A stretch of DNA of 64,000 nt from Algibacter_G agarivorans (GCF_039543245.1 NZ_BAABJJ010000012.1:62001-126000), one strand, 5' to 3'. Positions 10,253 through 19,286 are shown, counted from the stretch's first letter. Notes: a model not told the origin generated them from the sequence alone. A program made the numbers and translations.

Positions 10253-10260
10253 TAAATTTG
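10253..10260 (+). promoter_or_regulatory. Predicted -7 element of aspS
   Basis: TAAATTTG matches the Bacteroidota -7 consensus TAnnTTTG and lies 17 bp before the aspS ATG. A TTC triplet at 10231-10233 stands where the -33 TTG would be. This implies a short leader. Confidence 0.5.
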
Positions 10261-10277
10261 CACATCAAAATTTTACT

Positions 10278-12032
10278 ATGTTCAGAAGTCATAATTGTGG
10301 TGAATTAACAGCTGCAAACATTAATACAGAAGTAACCCTTTCTGGTTGGGTACAAAAGTCTAGAGACAAAGGTTTTATTGTATGGGTAGATTTACGTGAC
10401 CGTTATGGTTTGACGCAACTCGTTTTTGATGAAGAACGTACCTCCAAAAAATTAATCGAACAGGCTCAAAACTTAGGTCGCGAGTTTGTAATTCAAGTTA
10501 CAGGAATGGTTATTGAACGGGCTTCAAAAAACCCAAATATGCCCACTGGCGATATTGAGATATTAGTTTCCAAACTAACTATTTTAAACGAATCCATGCT
10601 TCCGCCTTTTACTATTGAAGACAAAACCGATGGCGGCGAAGATATTAGAATGAAATATCGTTATTTAGATATTCGACGCAATCCCGTTAAAAACAGTTTG
10701 ATTTTTAGGTCTAAAGTATCCCAAGAAGTTAGAAACTACTTATCCAATGAAGGTTTTATAGAAGTTGAAACCCCTTATTTAATAAAATCCACACCCGAAG
10801 GCGCACGAGATTTTGTTGTGCCTTCTAGAATGAATCAAGGTGAATTTTATGCACTTCCACAGTCGCCTCAAACATTCAAACAATTGTTGATGGTTGGTGG
10901 TATGGATAAATATTTTCAGATTGTAAAATGCTTTAGAGATGAAGATTTACGTGCCGACAGACAACCCGAGTTCACACAAATAGATTGTGAAATGGCGTTT
11001 GTTGAACAAGAAGATATTTTAAATGTATTTGAAGGATTAACACGTCATTTATTAAAAGAAGTAAATGGTGTTGAAGTTGAAAAATTCCCAAGAATGCTTT
11101 ACGATGATGCCATGCGTTTATACGGAAACGACAAACCAGATATTAGATTTGGAATGGAATTTGGCGAATTAAATGACGTTGCTCAACATAAAGATTTTGG
11201 TGTGTTCAATACTGCAGAATTAGTCGTTGGAATTGCAGTTCCTGGAGGAAATAGCTATACCAGAAAAGACATAGACAAATTAATTAATTGGCTAAAACGT
11301 CCGCAAGTTGGAGCATTAGGCATGGTCTATTCGCGTTGTAATGACGATGGAAGCTACAAATCTTCAGTCGATAAATTTTACGACCAAGACGACCTCGCTA
11401 AATGGGCCGAAGTTACTGGAGCAAAACCAGGCGATTTAGTCTGCGTGCTTTCTGGTGAAACCAATAAAGTACGCGCGCAATTAAGCGCCTTACGTATGGA
11501 ATTAGCAGAGCGTTTAGGTTTAAGAGACCCTAAAGTATTTGCACCACTTTGGGTCATCGATTTTCCGCTTTTAGAATTAGATGAGGAAACTGGACATTAC
11601 CACGCCATGCATCATCCATTTACATCTCCAAAACCAGGACAATTAGAATTATTAGATTCTAATCCAGGAGACGTAAAAGCCAATGCTTACGATTTGGTAT
11701 TAAATGGAAATGAAATTGGAGGAGGTTCCATTCGTATCCACGATAAAGAAACACAAGCCATTATGTTTAAGCATCTAGGGTTTACCGAGGAAGAAGCCAA
11801 AGCACAATTTGGGTTTTTAATGGATGCCTTTCAATATGGTGCGCCACCACATGGTGGTTTAGCTTTTGGGCTGGATAGATTGGTTGCCATACTTGGCGGA
11901 CAAGAAACCATCCGTGATTTTATTGCGTTCCCAAAAAACAATTCTGGACGGGATGTGATGATTGACGCTCCCGCCCCTATTGATGAGCAACAATTAACAG
12001 AATTAAGCTTAAAACTTAATTTGAAATCATAA
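10278..12032 (+). CDS. aspS: Aspartyl-tRNA synthetase
   Basis: This 584-residue class II synthetase has an N-terminal OB-fold anticodon-binding domain (LSGWVQKSRDKGFIVWVDLR). The catalytic core contains motif 2 (FRDEDLRADRQPEFTQID) and motif 3 (GLAFGLDRLVAILGG), with a bacterial GAD insertion between them. It charges tRNA-Asp with aspartate in the cytoplasm. I chose the ATG at 10278, where homology to the family N-terminus (MFRSHNCGEL) begins and which follows the TAAATTTG promoter. A strong terminator follows at 12038-12063. The length is normal for bacterial AspRS. Confidence 0.98.
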   Translation: MFRSHNCGELTAANINTEVTLSGWVQKSRDKGFIVWVDLRDRYGLTQLVFDEERTSKKLIEQAQNLGREFVIQVTGMVIERASKNPNMPTGDIEILVSKLTILNESMLPPFTIEDKTDGGEDIRMKYRYLDIRRNPVKNSLIFRSKVSQEVRNYLSNEGFIEVETPYLIKSTPEGARDFVVPSRMNQGEFYALPQSPQTFKQLLMVGGMDKYFQIVKCFRDEDLRADRQPEFTQIDCEMAFVEQEDILNVFEGLTRHLLKEVNGVEVEKFPRMLYDDAMRLYGNDKPDIRFGMEFGELNDVAQHKDFGVFNTAELVVGIAVPGGNSYTRKDIDKLINWLKRPQVGALGMVYSRCNDDGSYKSSVDKFYDQDDLAKWAEVTGAKPGDLVCVLSGETNKVRAQLSALRMELAERLGLRDPKVFAPLWVIDFPLLELDEETGHYHAMHHPFTSPKPGQLELLDSNPGDVKANAYDLVLNGNEIGGGSIRIHDKETQAIMFKHLGFTEEEAKAQFGFLMDAFQYGAPPHGGLAFGLDRLVAILGGQETIRDFIAFPKNNSGRDVMIDAPAPIDEQQLTELSLKLNLKS

Positions 12033-12037
12033 TTTTA

Positions 12038-12063
12038 AAATCCTGCTTTTCGCAGGATTTTTT
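12038..12063 (+). terminator. aspS terminator
   Basis: AAATCCTGC (12038-12046) pairs with GCAGGATTT (12052-12060) around a short T-rich loop and runs into more T residues. It sits 6 bp after the aspS stop and ends 15 bp before the next start codon. Confidence 0.85.
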
Positions 12064-12077
12064 AGTAATTTTATACA

Positions 12078-13865
12078 ATGCCTTTTACCACTAAAAGTCT
12101 ATTACGCAAATTCCTGATTTGGAAATACAAGCATATTTCCGAACGTCAATTTGTCTATATACTAAGTGTTCTAGTTGGTTTTTTAGCAGGTCTTGGCACA
12201 GTAGTACTCAAAAACTTAACACACTATATCCGATTACTTTTTGAATTAGATTTTTTCAACAACTACCAAAACTCGTTGTACTTCATTTTTCCTATGATTG
12301 GGTTACTACTTGTTTATATTATAAAGCAAACTTGGTTAAAAAAACATATTGGTCACGGTATTTCATCAACCTTATATGCCATCTCGAAATTAAATGGTAT
12401 CATCCCAAGATATAATATTTATGCAGCTTTAATTACAGCGCCTTTAACTGCAGGTTTTGGTGGTTCGGTGGGATTGCAAGGCCCTGCGGTTAGTGTGGGC
12501 TCTGCTTTAGGCTCCAATGCTGCACGGTTGTTTCACATGAACACAAAAACCCGTATGCTTCTAATAGGCTGTGCTGCCGCCGGTGCCATGGCATCCATGT
12601 TTAAAGCCCCCATTGCAGCCATTATTTTTGCTATAGAAATCTTTAGCTTAGATATTGCTTTTGCCTCATTAGTACCACTTTTATTAGCCTCGGTTTCAGC
12701 TGTGGTTACCTCATACATGTTTTTAGGAACTGATGTTTTACTTCGATTTGAATTAACCGATACCTTTGAAGTTAACGATATTCCATTTTACATTCTTTTG
12801 GCACTTGTAACCGGACTTGCATCTGTATATTTTTCAAAAGTGTTTTTTGGCATTACAAACTTTTTTAAACAATTTAAGAGTAGAGCATTACGGTTATTAA
12901 TAGGCGGTTTAGCCATTGGCACCATGTTGTATTTTATCCCACCGCTTTATGGAGAGGGGTATGGCATTATGAATAATCTACTCAAGGGAGACCATCTTGC
13001 AGCAATTGGTAGCACACCTTTCGATTTAGATTTATCTAATATCTGGATCGTTATAGGACTTTTACTAGGCATCGGGATATTTAAAGCCATTGCCATGACT
13101 ACCACTTTTGGAGCAGGCGGGGTTGGTGGAGTATTCATTCCAACATTGGTTATGGGAAATGTATTAGGTAATGCATTTGCTAAAATTATTAATAACACAG
13201 GGCTTGATTTTCATGTTTCCGAATCAAATTTCACCCTAATCGGAATGACCGGATTAATGGCTGGTGTTTTACACGCCCCATTAACCGCCATCTTCCTTAT
13301 AGCTGAAATAACAGGTGGTTATGAGTTGTTTGTCCCACTAATGATAGTTTCTGCCATTTCATTTGCCATTACAAAATACTACGTATCACATTCAATTTAC
13401 ACCCTTAAACTTGCTGAACGTGGCGAACTCATGACACATGATAAAGACCAAAATGTACTTATGGTTCTTGATATTGATAAAGTTATTGAAACCAATTTTA
13501 TTGTTTTAAAACCAGAAATGAAACTTGGTAATATTTTAAAAGAGGCTGTTGCTAAATCCTCAAGAAATCATTTCCCTGTTGTAAATGATAAACATGAGTT
13601 TTTAGGCGTTATACGTTTAGACGATATGAGGCATATGATGTTTGATTCTGACCTTTATGACAAAGTGGAAGCATCAAGTCTTATGCATGCCGATGCTGGG
13701 ATTATTGATTATGACGAAGATTCTATGAACGACATCATGAATAAATTTAAAAGCAGTGGCGCATGGAATTTACCCGTAACAAAAGGCGGAAAGTATTATG
13801 GTTATATTTCAAAATCAAAACTATTAACAGCTTACAGGCAGCAACTTATTAATTTTACACAATAG
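12078..13865 (+). CDS. ClC-family chloride channel-like protein with CBS domains
   Basis: This 595-residue protein has the ClC membrane fold (about residues 25-440, 10 or more membrane helices) and a C-terminal tandem CBS pair (about 460-590, including FPVVNDKHEFLGVIRLDD). Selectivity-filter regions are recognisable: IGHGIS in place of GSGIP, GLQGP in place of GREGP, and GGVFIP for GxFxP. The external gating glutamate position is Gln134 (codon CAA at 12477-12479). The position of the internal proton glutamate reads FAIEIFSLD, with Ile after the conserved Glu. Loss of both glutamates suggests passive channel behaviour rather than Cl-/H+ exchange; that is inference from the family. The CBS pair may sense nucleotides. 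Confidence 0.9.
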   Translation: MPFTTKSLLRKFLIWKYKHISERQFVYILSVLVGFLAGLGTVVLKNLTHYIRLLFELDFFNNYQNSLYFIFPMIGLLLVYIIKQTWLKKHIGHGISSTLYAISKLNGIIPRYNIYAALITAPLTAGFGGSVGLQGPAVSVGSALGSNAARLFHMNTKTRMLLIGCAAAGAMASMFKAPIAAIIFAIEIFSLDIAFASLVPLLLASVSAVVTSYMFLGTDVLLRFELTDTFEVNDIPFYILLALVTGLASVYFSKVFFGITNFFKQFKSRALRLLIGGLAIGTMLYFIPPLYGEGYGIMNNLLKGDHLAAIGSTPFDLDLSNIWIVIGLLLGIGIFKAIAMTTTFGAGGVGGVFIPTLVMGNVLGNAFAKIINNTGLDFHVSESNFTLIGMTGLMAGVLHAPLTAIFLIAEITGGYELFVPLMIVSAISFAITKYYVSHSIYTLKLAERGELMTHDKDQNVLMVLDIDKVIETNFIVLKPEMKLGNILKEAVAKSSRNHFPVVNDKHEFLGVIRLDDMRHMMFDSDLYDKVEASSLMHADAGIIDYDEDSMNDIMNKFKSSGAWNLPVTKGGKYYGYISKSKLLTAYRQQLINFTQ

Positions 13866-13898
13866 GTAAACTATTATCTCAATAGCACCATTAAAATC

Positions 13899-14135
13899 AT
13901 GAAATACCTGATTCTCGTTTTAACTATTGCAGCTTTTACCAGTATTATTTTGGGGTTCACACTCGATGTTGACTATTCAAAAAAACTTATTGGTTTTGGT
14001 GTATTAGGACTTTTTTTAGTTGTTTTTCCATTATTTTCATACTACCGATGGAAAGACAAAGACCTCAAAGATTATATGCTTACCAAAGAAAATTTGGACA
14101 AAATGCGAAAGAATCAGAAACGTGAAAAGCATTAA
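13899..14135 (+). CDS. Small two-helix membrane protein, function unknown
   Basis: This 78-residue protein has two predicted membrane helices (about residues 3-19 and 30-48) and a strongly basic and acidic C-terminal tail (KDKDLKDYMLTKENLDKMRK). It follows the ClC gene by 33 bp on the same strand, so the two may be co-transcribed. I do not recognise a characterised family. Small proteins of this plan are common in Flavobacteriia. The coding call rests on good composition, clear membrane segments and an undisturbed frame. Confidence 0.75.
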   Translation: MKYLILVLTIAAFTSIILGFTLDVDYSKKLIGFGVLGLFLVVFPLFSYYRWKDKDLKDYMLTKENLDKMRKNQKREKH

Positions 14136-14227
14136 TGTTTGGGTCAATACCACTACAATCACTAATGTAGAATCTAAGTCATTTTGAACTTGTTTCTAAA
14201 CCTACTCATTCCCTTCTTTATCAATTT

Positions 14228-15082
14228 TTAAAGCATCTTCAAGGTATTCAGTTCCTGCTCCGTTAAATGTTTCCAACTACCACGAGGAATATCTTTTTTG
14301 GTAAGATGACCAATGGCTACACAATCTAAACTCACAATATCATATTTTAAATACTCAAAAATAGTTCGGATTAAAGTGTTTCCTGTATTCTTAATTTTGA
14401 GGCCTAACTCTCTTTTTGAAGCACCATCTATATAACTAATTTCTTCAACAGCTATAAGTCTGTCGTGTACCTTAAAACCGGCTTGAACCTTTTTTAAATC
14501 TTCAAGCTTTAAGTTTTTATCTAATTCTATATGAAATAAACGTGCTACGCCATGTTTAGAATTCGTGAATTTATCTGCAATGGCATCATCATTGGTAAAC
14601 AGCAATAAGCCTTTTGAGTTTCTTCCTAAACGCCCTATAGGTTTAATACGTGAGGATGTTGCGTTTGCCACCAAGTCCATAACGGTTCTGCCTTTGCCTT
14701 CGCTGGTTGTAGTAGCAAAGCCTTTTGGCTTATTCAGCAAAACATAAGCTTTTTTTTCTGGATTTATTTTGGCACCATCGTAACGTACTTCGTCTCCTAA
14801 CTTAACTTTATACCCCATTTCGGTAATTACTTTACCATTAACAGTTACCAAACCAATGGCAATATGTGAATCGGCTTCACGACGCGAACACATTCCCGAA
14901 TTAGCTATGTATTTATTTAATCTGATTTCATCAGGATTACTTGGTTTTTTTTGTGCTTGTTTTGGTGTTGGATTGTTCTTTTTAATAGGTGCATTTCCTC
15001 GTGCATAACTTGTAGAACGTGTGTTTCCGCTTCCTCGTCCAGATGGTTTACCTTTTCCCTTATTCCCTTGTTGCTTACTCAT
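14228..15082 (-). CDS. RluB/RsuA-type pseudouridine synthase paralogue lacking the catalytic Asp
   Basis: This 284-residue protein has a Lys/Gly/Arg/Ser-rich tail (residues 1-50), an S4 RNA-binding domain (about 52-100, RLNKYIANSGMCSRREAD) and a pseudouridine synthase domain (from about 110, VLLNKPKGFATTT). The catalytic motif GRLDxxTxGLLL reads GRLGRNSKGLLLFTND, so the invariant aspartate is Gly153 (codon GGA, 14624-14626 on the minus strand). The usual late Arg-rich segment is also altered (TGNTLIRTIFEYL). The rest of the frame is intact. It probably still binds RNA, but catalysis is doubtful. The active paralogue would lie elsewhere in the genome. Confidence 0.85.
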   Translation of the reverse strand: MSKQQGNKGKGKPSGRGSGNTRSTSYARGNAPIKKNNPTPKQAQKKPSNPDEIRLNKYIANSGMCSRREADSHIAIGLVTVNGKVITEMGYKVKLGDEVRYDGAKINPEKKAYVLLNKPKGFATTTSEGKGRTVMDLVANATSSRIKPIGRLGRNSKGLLLFTNDDAIADKFTNSKHGVARLFHIELDKNLKLEDLKKVQAGFKVHDRLIAVEEISYIDGASKRELGLKIKNTGNTLIRTIFEYLKYDIVSLDCVAIGHLTKKDIPRGSWKHLTEQELNTLKML

Positions 15083-15155
15083 TACTTGTAATTTTGCTGC
15101 AAAGATATACTTAATATTATGATTGTAGATTTAAGATTGTTGTTTTGTTGCTTCT

Positions 15156-15305
15156 GCGTTAAGGATTGAGGCATTGTTGAAGCTCTTTTTGTGTTGTTGC
15201 ACCTTATGCACACAAAAAAGCGACTGCCGAAATGTTTACATTCATGAGTTCATTAATTTAAAATATAGGCCAACGAACTAAAGCCTGACCCTTGTGGTAA
15301 CGCCC
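15156..15305. repeat. Dispersed flavobacterial-type repeat element, copy A
   Basis: The left end is GCGTTAAGGATTGAGG and the right end is AAGCCTGACCCTTGTGG followed by TAACGCCC. Copies lie at 42529-42682 and 63245-63329. All three sit immediately 3' of a minus-strand gene, here 7 bp beyond the UbiA stop. Inside is a terminator-like pair, CTTTTTGTG and CACAAAAAAG. The outermost GCGTTA and TAACGC are complementary, so the whole element can fold back on itself. Confidence 0.8.
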
Positions 15306-15312
15306 AAATTAT

Positions 15313-16215
15313 TTAAATACGATTTAGAACCACGCCAACATTAATCAAAACGATACAAAATACACCCGCAACAATCATAAATTTTAAAATATTATGAAGT
15401 ATTAAATAGTGTGTTTTTGTTTTAGATTTCCAAAGTATTACTAAGAAAATTAGTAATAGAATGATACAGAGGTAAAAATACAAATACATGTAACCTATTT
15501 CAAAACGATATAAAAGTAAATAGGTTGGAATCAGCGTTAAAAATGACAACACGGTAAGCATGATCTTGGAAGCATTTTCACCATAAATAATTGGAATGGT
15601 TTTATAGCCTAGTGCCAAATCTCCTTTAATATTTTCTAAATCTTTAGTGAGTTCTCTCATGTATATCATTAAAAACAAGAACATAGCATGTACAAAAATG
15701 ACGGTTTCAAAGTTTTTATAATACATGAAAATGGCAAAAAATGGCGTAATGGTTAAAATAGCAGATACTAAGTTGCCAATAAAAGGGAGTTTTTTAAGTT
15801 TGTGCGAGTAAAACCAAATACCAAAAATGTAAACAGAAAAGAACATTACGGTTCTAAAAGACACATAACTCGCCATAACAGCGGCGCCAAAATTCAGAAC
15901 AAAATAGAATGATAACTTTGTATTTTGGCTCACCAATCTATCTAACTGAGACTTAAAAGGTCTATTGATCAAATCTTTTTCAGAATCGTAAAAATTATTA
16001 ATGATATACCCTCCAGCTATAGTTGCCGCAGAAGCCAAAACCAGCATAAATAAATTAACATCTAAAACAACTTGTTTTAAAGGTTTACCGTGAGCCATAA
16101 TGTAAATTGATGCCAAATACTGTGCAATAACAATAATGAGAATATTGTAGCCTCTAACCACAGAAAACATGCTGAAAAACTTAAGTAGAATGTGCTTTTG
16201 TTTTCGACTAAGCAT
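15313..16215 (-). CDS. UbiA-family prenyltransferase (geranylgeranylglycerol-phosphate geranylgeranyltransferase-like)
   Basis: This 300-residue integral membrane protein has about eight or nine helices and both Asp-rich prenyl-diphosphate motifs of the UbiA family. The first is NFYDSEKDLINRP (Asp77, Asp81) and the second is ELTKDLENIKGD. It should transfer a polyprenyl group from a diphosphate donor to an acceptor at the membrane. It ends the minus-strand cluster with mvk and mvaD, which make isoprenoid precursors, so the location fits isoprenoid use. Homologues are often labelled as archaeal-type lipid prenyltransferases; the true acceptor in Flavobacteria is not shown by the sequence. Confidence 0.85.
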   Translation of the reverse strand: MLSRKQKHILLKFFSMFSVVRGYNILIIVIAQYLASIYIMAHGKPLKQVVLDVNLFMLVLASAATIAGGYIINNFYDSEKDLINRPFKSQLDRLVSQNTKLSFYFVLNFGAAVMASYVSFRTVMFFSVYIFGIWFYSHKLKKLPFIGNLVSAILTITPFFAIFMYYKNFETVIFVHAMFLFLMIYMRELTKDLENIKGDLALGYKTIPIIYGENASKIMLTVLSFLTLIPTYLLLYRFEIGYMYLYFYLCIILLLIFLVILWKSKTKTHYLILHNILKFMIVAGVFCIVLINVGVVLNRI

Positions 16216-16245
16216 GAAAAAATATCTTTTTGATGAGACCTTTCG

Positions 16246-16263
16246 TCCCGATAACTATCGGGA
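16246..16263. repeat. Short palindromic repeat TCCCGATA-type, copy 1
   Basis: TCCCGATAACTATCGGGA is a perfect stem-loop between mvk and the UbiA gene. The same 18-mer occurs inverted at 36551-36568. It is embedded in a GAGCGCTCAGGATGACA context that resembles another dispersed intergenic repeat, so it may be a nested insertion. Confidence 0.75.
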
Positions 16264-16285
16264 GCGCTCAGGATGACAGTGAGAT

Positions 16286-17215
16286 TTAAAAGTTATAAAC
16301 GACTTCTAATTTATAATCTGCAAGTGCTTGTTTAGCTTTATCAATATCTTCAGTAAACCCAAGAATATAACCGCCGCCACCTGAACCACATAGTTTCAGG
16401 TAATACTCGTTGGTTTCAATACCTTTTTTCCAAAGCTCGTGAAATTGTTGCGGAATCATTGGTTTAAAATGGCTTAAAACTACTTTTGAAAGTTGTTTTG
16501 TGTTTCTAAATAAAGACTTAACATCGCCCTTTAAAAAATCATCTACACAAGCATCGGTATGTTTAATAAATTGATTTTTAAGCATACTACGGAAACCTTC
16601 TTGTTTCATGTTTTCCATAAACAAACTCACCATAGGTGCTGTTTCGCCAATAATGCCACTATCCAATAAAAACACAGCGCCATTACCTTCGCTTTGCTGT
16701 GCAGGAATACCTGTAGCTTCAATATTATCTTTAGAATTTATAAGAATTGGAATGCTTAAATAACTATTTAAAGGGTCTAAACCAGAAGATTTTCCATGAA
16801 AAAAAGATTCCATTTCAGAAAAAATTGACTTCAACTTTAAAAGTTTTTCACGTGTTAAATTCTCTAAAACAGTAATTTTATCAAAAGCATATTTATCATA
16901 AATAGCTGCAACTAAAGCTCCACTACTACCAACGCCATAACCTTGAGGTATCGACGAGTCAAAATACATACCTGCTTCTATATGTTTTTTTAAAGACGCT
17001 GTATCAAAAGTCACTAATGCATCATCAATATGTTCTAAATAATCAGCAAAACGTTTTAAACTTTTATTAGATGCTATAGCATTATCAGAGGGGTTTTCAT
17101 CTGTCTTTAAAGCACCATTATAGAAGTTATACGGAATAGATAAACCTTTAGAATCTTTAATAATTCCATATTCTCCGAAGAGTAGAATTTTTGAGTAAAA
17201 GAGCGGTCCTTTCAT
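16286..17215 (-). CDS. mvk: Mevalonate kinase (GHMP kinase family)
   Basis: This 309-residue GHMP kinase starts with the family pattern FYSKILLFGEYGIIKDSKG. It has the ATP-binding motif PQGYGVGSSGALVAA (about residues 90-104), a SGLDPLNSY substrate segment and a C-terminal glycine-rich motif KLCGSGGGGYILGF. It phosphorylates mevalonate in the cytoplasm for isopentenyl diphosphate synthesis. mvaD lies upstream on the same strand, so the mevalonate assignment is stronger than for other GHMP kinases. It could in principle be phosphomevalonate kinase; the sequence favours mevalonate kinase. Confidence 0.88.
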   Translation of the reverse strand: MKGPLFYSKILLFGEYGIIKDSKGLSIPYNFYNGALKTDENPSDNAIASNKSLKRFADYLEHIDDALVTFDTASLKKHIEAGMYFDSSIPQGYGVGSSGALVAAIYDKYAFDKITVLENLTREKLLKLKSIFSEMESFFHGKSSGLDPLNSYLSIPILINSKDNIEATGIPAQQSEGNGAVFLLDSGIIGETAPMVSLFMENMKQEGFRSMLKNQFIKHTDACVDDFLKGDVKSLFRNTKQLSKVVLSHFKPMIPQQFHELWKKGIETNEYYLKLCGSGGGGYILGFTEDIDKAKQALADYKLEVVYNF

Positions 17216-17251
17216 AATACTAATTAAAAATTAATAGTGAAAAATTAATAA

Positions 17252-17599
17252 TTATTGTTTTGATGTTTTTACAATACTTACCAATAATTTCAACATTTCA
17301 GTTGATTTGGGTTTGAATATTTTAAATTCTTCTTCATTAATAAAATCTGTTGCATGAAGCAAGTCTAACCAATAATCAGTTTCATTTGCTTCTTTTAGAC
17401 TTATTGACATTTTACCGGTAAAATCCGGTTTGCTCTGCGCATATTCTGCTTCTCTTACATTTGCTCCTATGGAGGTTCCAGATTTCAACAATTGTCTTGA
17501 CATGACATATTCTTTCTTATTGTATGCCAGTTCTTTATATAAATTTACAATATCTACTGCAAAATTAAAGCTTTTATCTTTAATAATGTTTTCTTTCAT
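17252..17599 (-). CDS. Four-helix-bundle protein of the 23S rRNA intervening-sequence (IVP) family
   Basis: This protein of about 115 residues has the IVP signature: FAVDIVNLYKEL, then SRQLLKSGTSIGANVREAE and a C-terminal helix (LLKLLVSIVK). It should form a four-helix bundle and has no known enzymatic role. The ATG at 17599 is preferred; an adjacent ATG at 17602 is equally possible and further upstream starts are unlikely. It stands between mvk and mvaD on the same strand, flanked by AT-rich repeats of ATTAAT type. This looks like an insertion into a mevalonate operon rather than a pathway gene, and it is not inside a 23S rRNA gene. Confidence 0.85.
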   Translation of the reverse strand: MKENIIKDKSFNFAVDIVNLYKELAYNKKEYVMSRQLLKSGTSIGANVREAEYAQSKPDFTGKMSISLKEANETDYWLDLLHATDFINEEEFKIFKPKSTEMLKLLVSIVKTSKQ

Positions 17600-17653
17600 C
17601 ATATTTTGAATTAAAATCAGCAATAAACATACATTTTAATTCTTCATTATTAA

Positions 17654-18742
17654 CTATTCCTTATTAATTAATTTAGCACCAAATCCAATTTTATCGTTGA
17701 TATACTCACCTTTTTGACAAAACTCAACTAACTCGCTATTAATGAATTCCATTACTGATTCCGTTTCATTTTCAGGATAAAGCACATGCACATTTGCCCC
17801 TGCATCTAAGGTAAAACACACTTTAGAATGGGTTGTTTGCCTGTAACTCCAAATTTTATTTATTATTTCTAATGTATTGGGCTTCATTAGAATAAAATAT
17901 GGTATGCTTGTCATCATCATGGCATGAAGCGTTAGTGCTTCACTTTCCACTAAAGCAACAAACCCATCTAAATCGCCATCTTTTAGAATAGTGATTATAT
18001 CGGAAAGGTTTTTATGTGCTTGTTTAAAACGCTCTTGTGCAAATGGATGACCATGCATTAAATTATGCCCAACTGTACTGCTTACTTGCTTTTCTCCTTT
18101 ATCAACTAACAAAATAGTATCATGATAATTTTTAAAATTTTGATGAACTTCAAAAGGGTATTTTACGCCAAACAAATCTGAACTTCCTTGGATTTCTTCA
18201 TGTTTTCCCCAAACTACTAAATCACCTTCAAGGCTTCTGCATGCACTTCCTGAACCTAAACGAGCTAAGAATGATGCTTTTTGAATGAAATATGCCTCAG
18301 AAACATCTTCACTTAATTCTTTCTCTAGACTCATTAAACACAATGCTAAAGCACTCATTCCTGATGCTGAAGATGCTATTCCTGAACTATGTGGAAATGT
18401 ATTTGAAGTTTCAACTTTAAAATGATAATCTCTTAAAAAAGGCAAATAAGTTTCAACTCGCTTAAAGAAGGTCTCGATTTTTGGTTTAAAATCGTCTTTT
18501 TTTTCGCCATCTAAAAATACTTCAAAAGAAAAATCAGCATGACTATGCTTTTTGGAAAAACTAAGTGTTGTAGTTGTTTTGCAATTATTTAGCGTAAAAC
18601 TTATGGATGGGTTTTCTGGAATTTGATTTTTCTTTTTTCCCCAATATTTAACTAGTGCAATATTACTTGGTGATGACCAGGTGAAGCTTCCGTTTTCAAC
18701 TGAGCTTTTATAAGGCTTTGGGGTGAATTGTTCTTCCTTCAT
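17654..18742 (-). CDS. mvaD: Diphosphomevalonate decarboxylase
   Basis: This 362-residue GHMP-superfamily enzyme carries the family N-terminal pattern SPSNIALVKYWGKK and the phosphate-binding motif SSGIASSASGMSALAL. It converts mevalonate diphosphate to isopentenyl diphosphate with ATP-dependent decarboxylation. It lies 2 bp after the DUF1697 stop and upstream of the IVP gene, mvk and the UbiA gene, all on the minus strand. I see no separate promoter directly before it, so it may be read from the toxin-antitoxin promoter at 19795-19826 or from a promoter I missed. Confidence 0.95.
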   Translation of the reverse strand: MKEEQFTPKPYKSSVENGSFTWSSPSNIALVKYWGKKKNQIPENPSISFTLNNCKTTTTLSFSKKHSHADFSFEVFLDGEKKDDFKPKIETFFKRVETYLPFLRDYHFKVETSNTFPHSSGIASSASGMSALALCLMSLEKELSEDVSEAYFIQKASFLARLGSGSACRSLEGDLVVWGKHEEIQGSSDLFGVKYPFEVHQNFKNYHDTILLVDKGEKQVSSTVGHNLMHGHPFAQERFKQAHKNLSDIITILKDGDLDGFVALVESEALTLHAMMMTSIPYFILMKPNTLEIINKIWSYRQTTHSKVCFTLDAGANVHVLYPENETESVMEFINSELVEFCQKGEYINDKIGFGAKLINKE

Positions 18743-18744
18743 AT

Positions 18745-19284
18745 CTATTTCAAATCTGCCGACAAAGATAACAACTTTACCATAGTTTTATAGTTTCTTG
18801 CCGTAGCTGTAACTTTCAATTTTCGTTCAAAAAAATTATTGCTGCATTTTGCCTTTCCATAGCTCATTGAGCAATGAAAATAGATGCAATCATTCGTTAT
18901 GATAAACACTTCATTTAGATAAGATGCTTTTGAAGCTTCGTCAATTAAGATTTTATCAGGAATTGTATAAAGCATGGTAAAATAACTATTTGCTTTTTGA
19001 TTTTCAGTAAATGGGCAATCATCAAAAATTCGTTGTAAATCTTTTGGTGTCTTAATGAGAATAGGCACTTCAAAACCAAAATGCTTTTTTATAGCGACAT
19101 GAATTTCTAACTCTAGTTCTTGAATGTTTTCTGCTGAAGATTGAAATATAACATTGCCACTTTGTATATAGGTTTGAACGTTTTTTAATCCAGATTTAGA
19201 AAGCAACTTACGTAATTCTGCCATGGGGATTTTCTTTTGCCCACTAACATTTACGCCTCTTAAAAGTGCGATGTATGTTTTCAT
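18745..19284 (-). CDS. DUF1697 family protein
   Basis: This 179-residue protein matches the DUF1697 pattern: YIALLRGVNVSGQKKIPM at the start, then LKNVQTYIQSGNVIFQSS. The family is widespread and its fold is compact alpha/beta; no biochemical role is established to my knowledge. It sits 2 bp after the toxin gene and 2 bp before mvaD on the same strand, so it links the toxin-antitoxin pair to the mevalonate genes in one transcription unit. Confidence 0.85.
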   Translation of the reverse strand: MKTYIALLRGVNVSGQKKIPMAELRKLLSKSGLKNVQTYIQSGNVIFQSSAENIQELELEIHVAIKKHFGFEVPILIKTPKDLQRIFDDCPFTENQKANSYFTMLYTIPDKILIDEASKASYLNEVFIITNDCIYFHCSMSYGKAKCSNNFFERKLKVTATARNYKTMVKLLSLSADLK

Positions 19285-19286
19285 TT

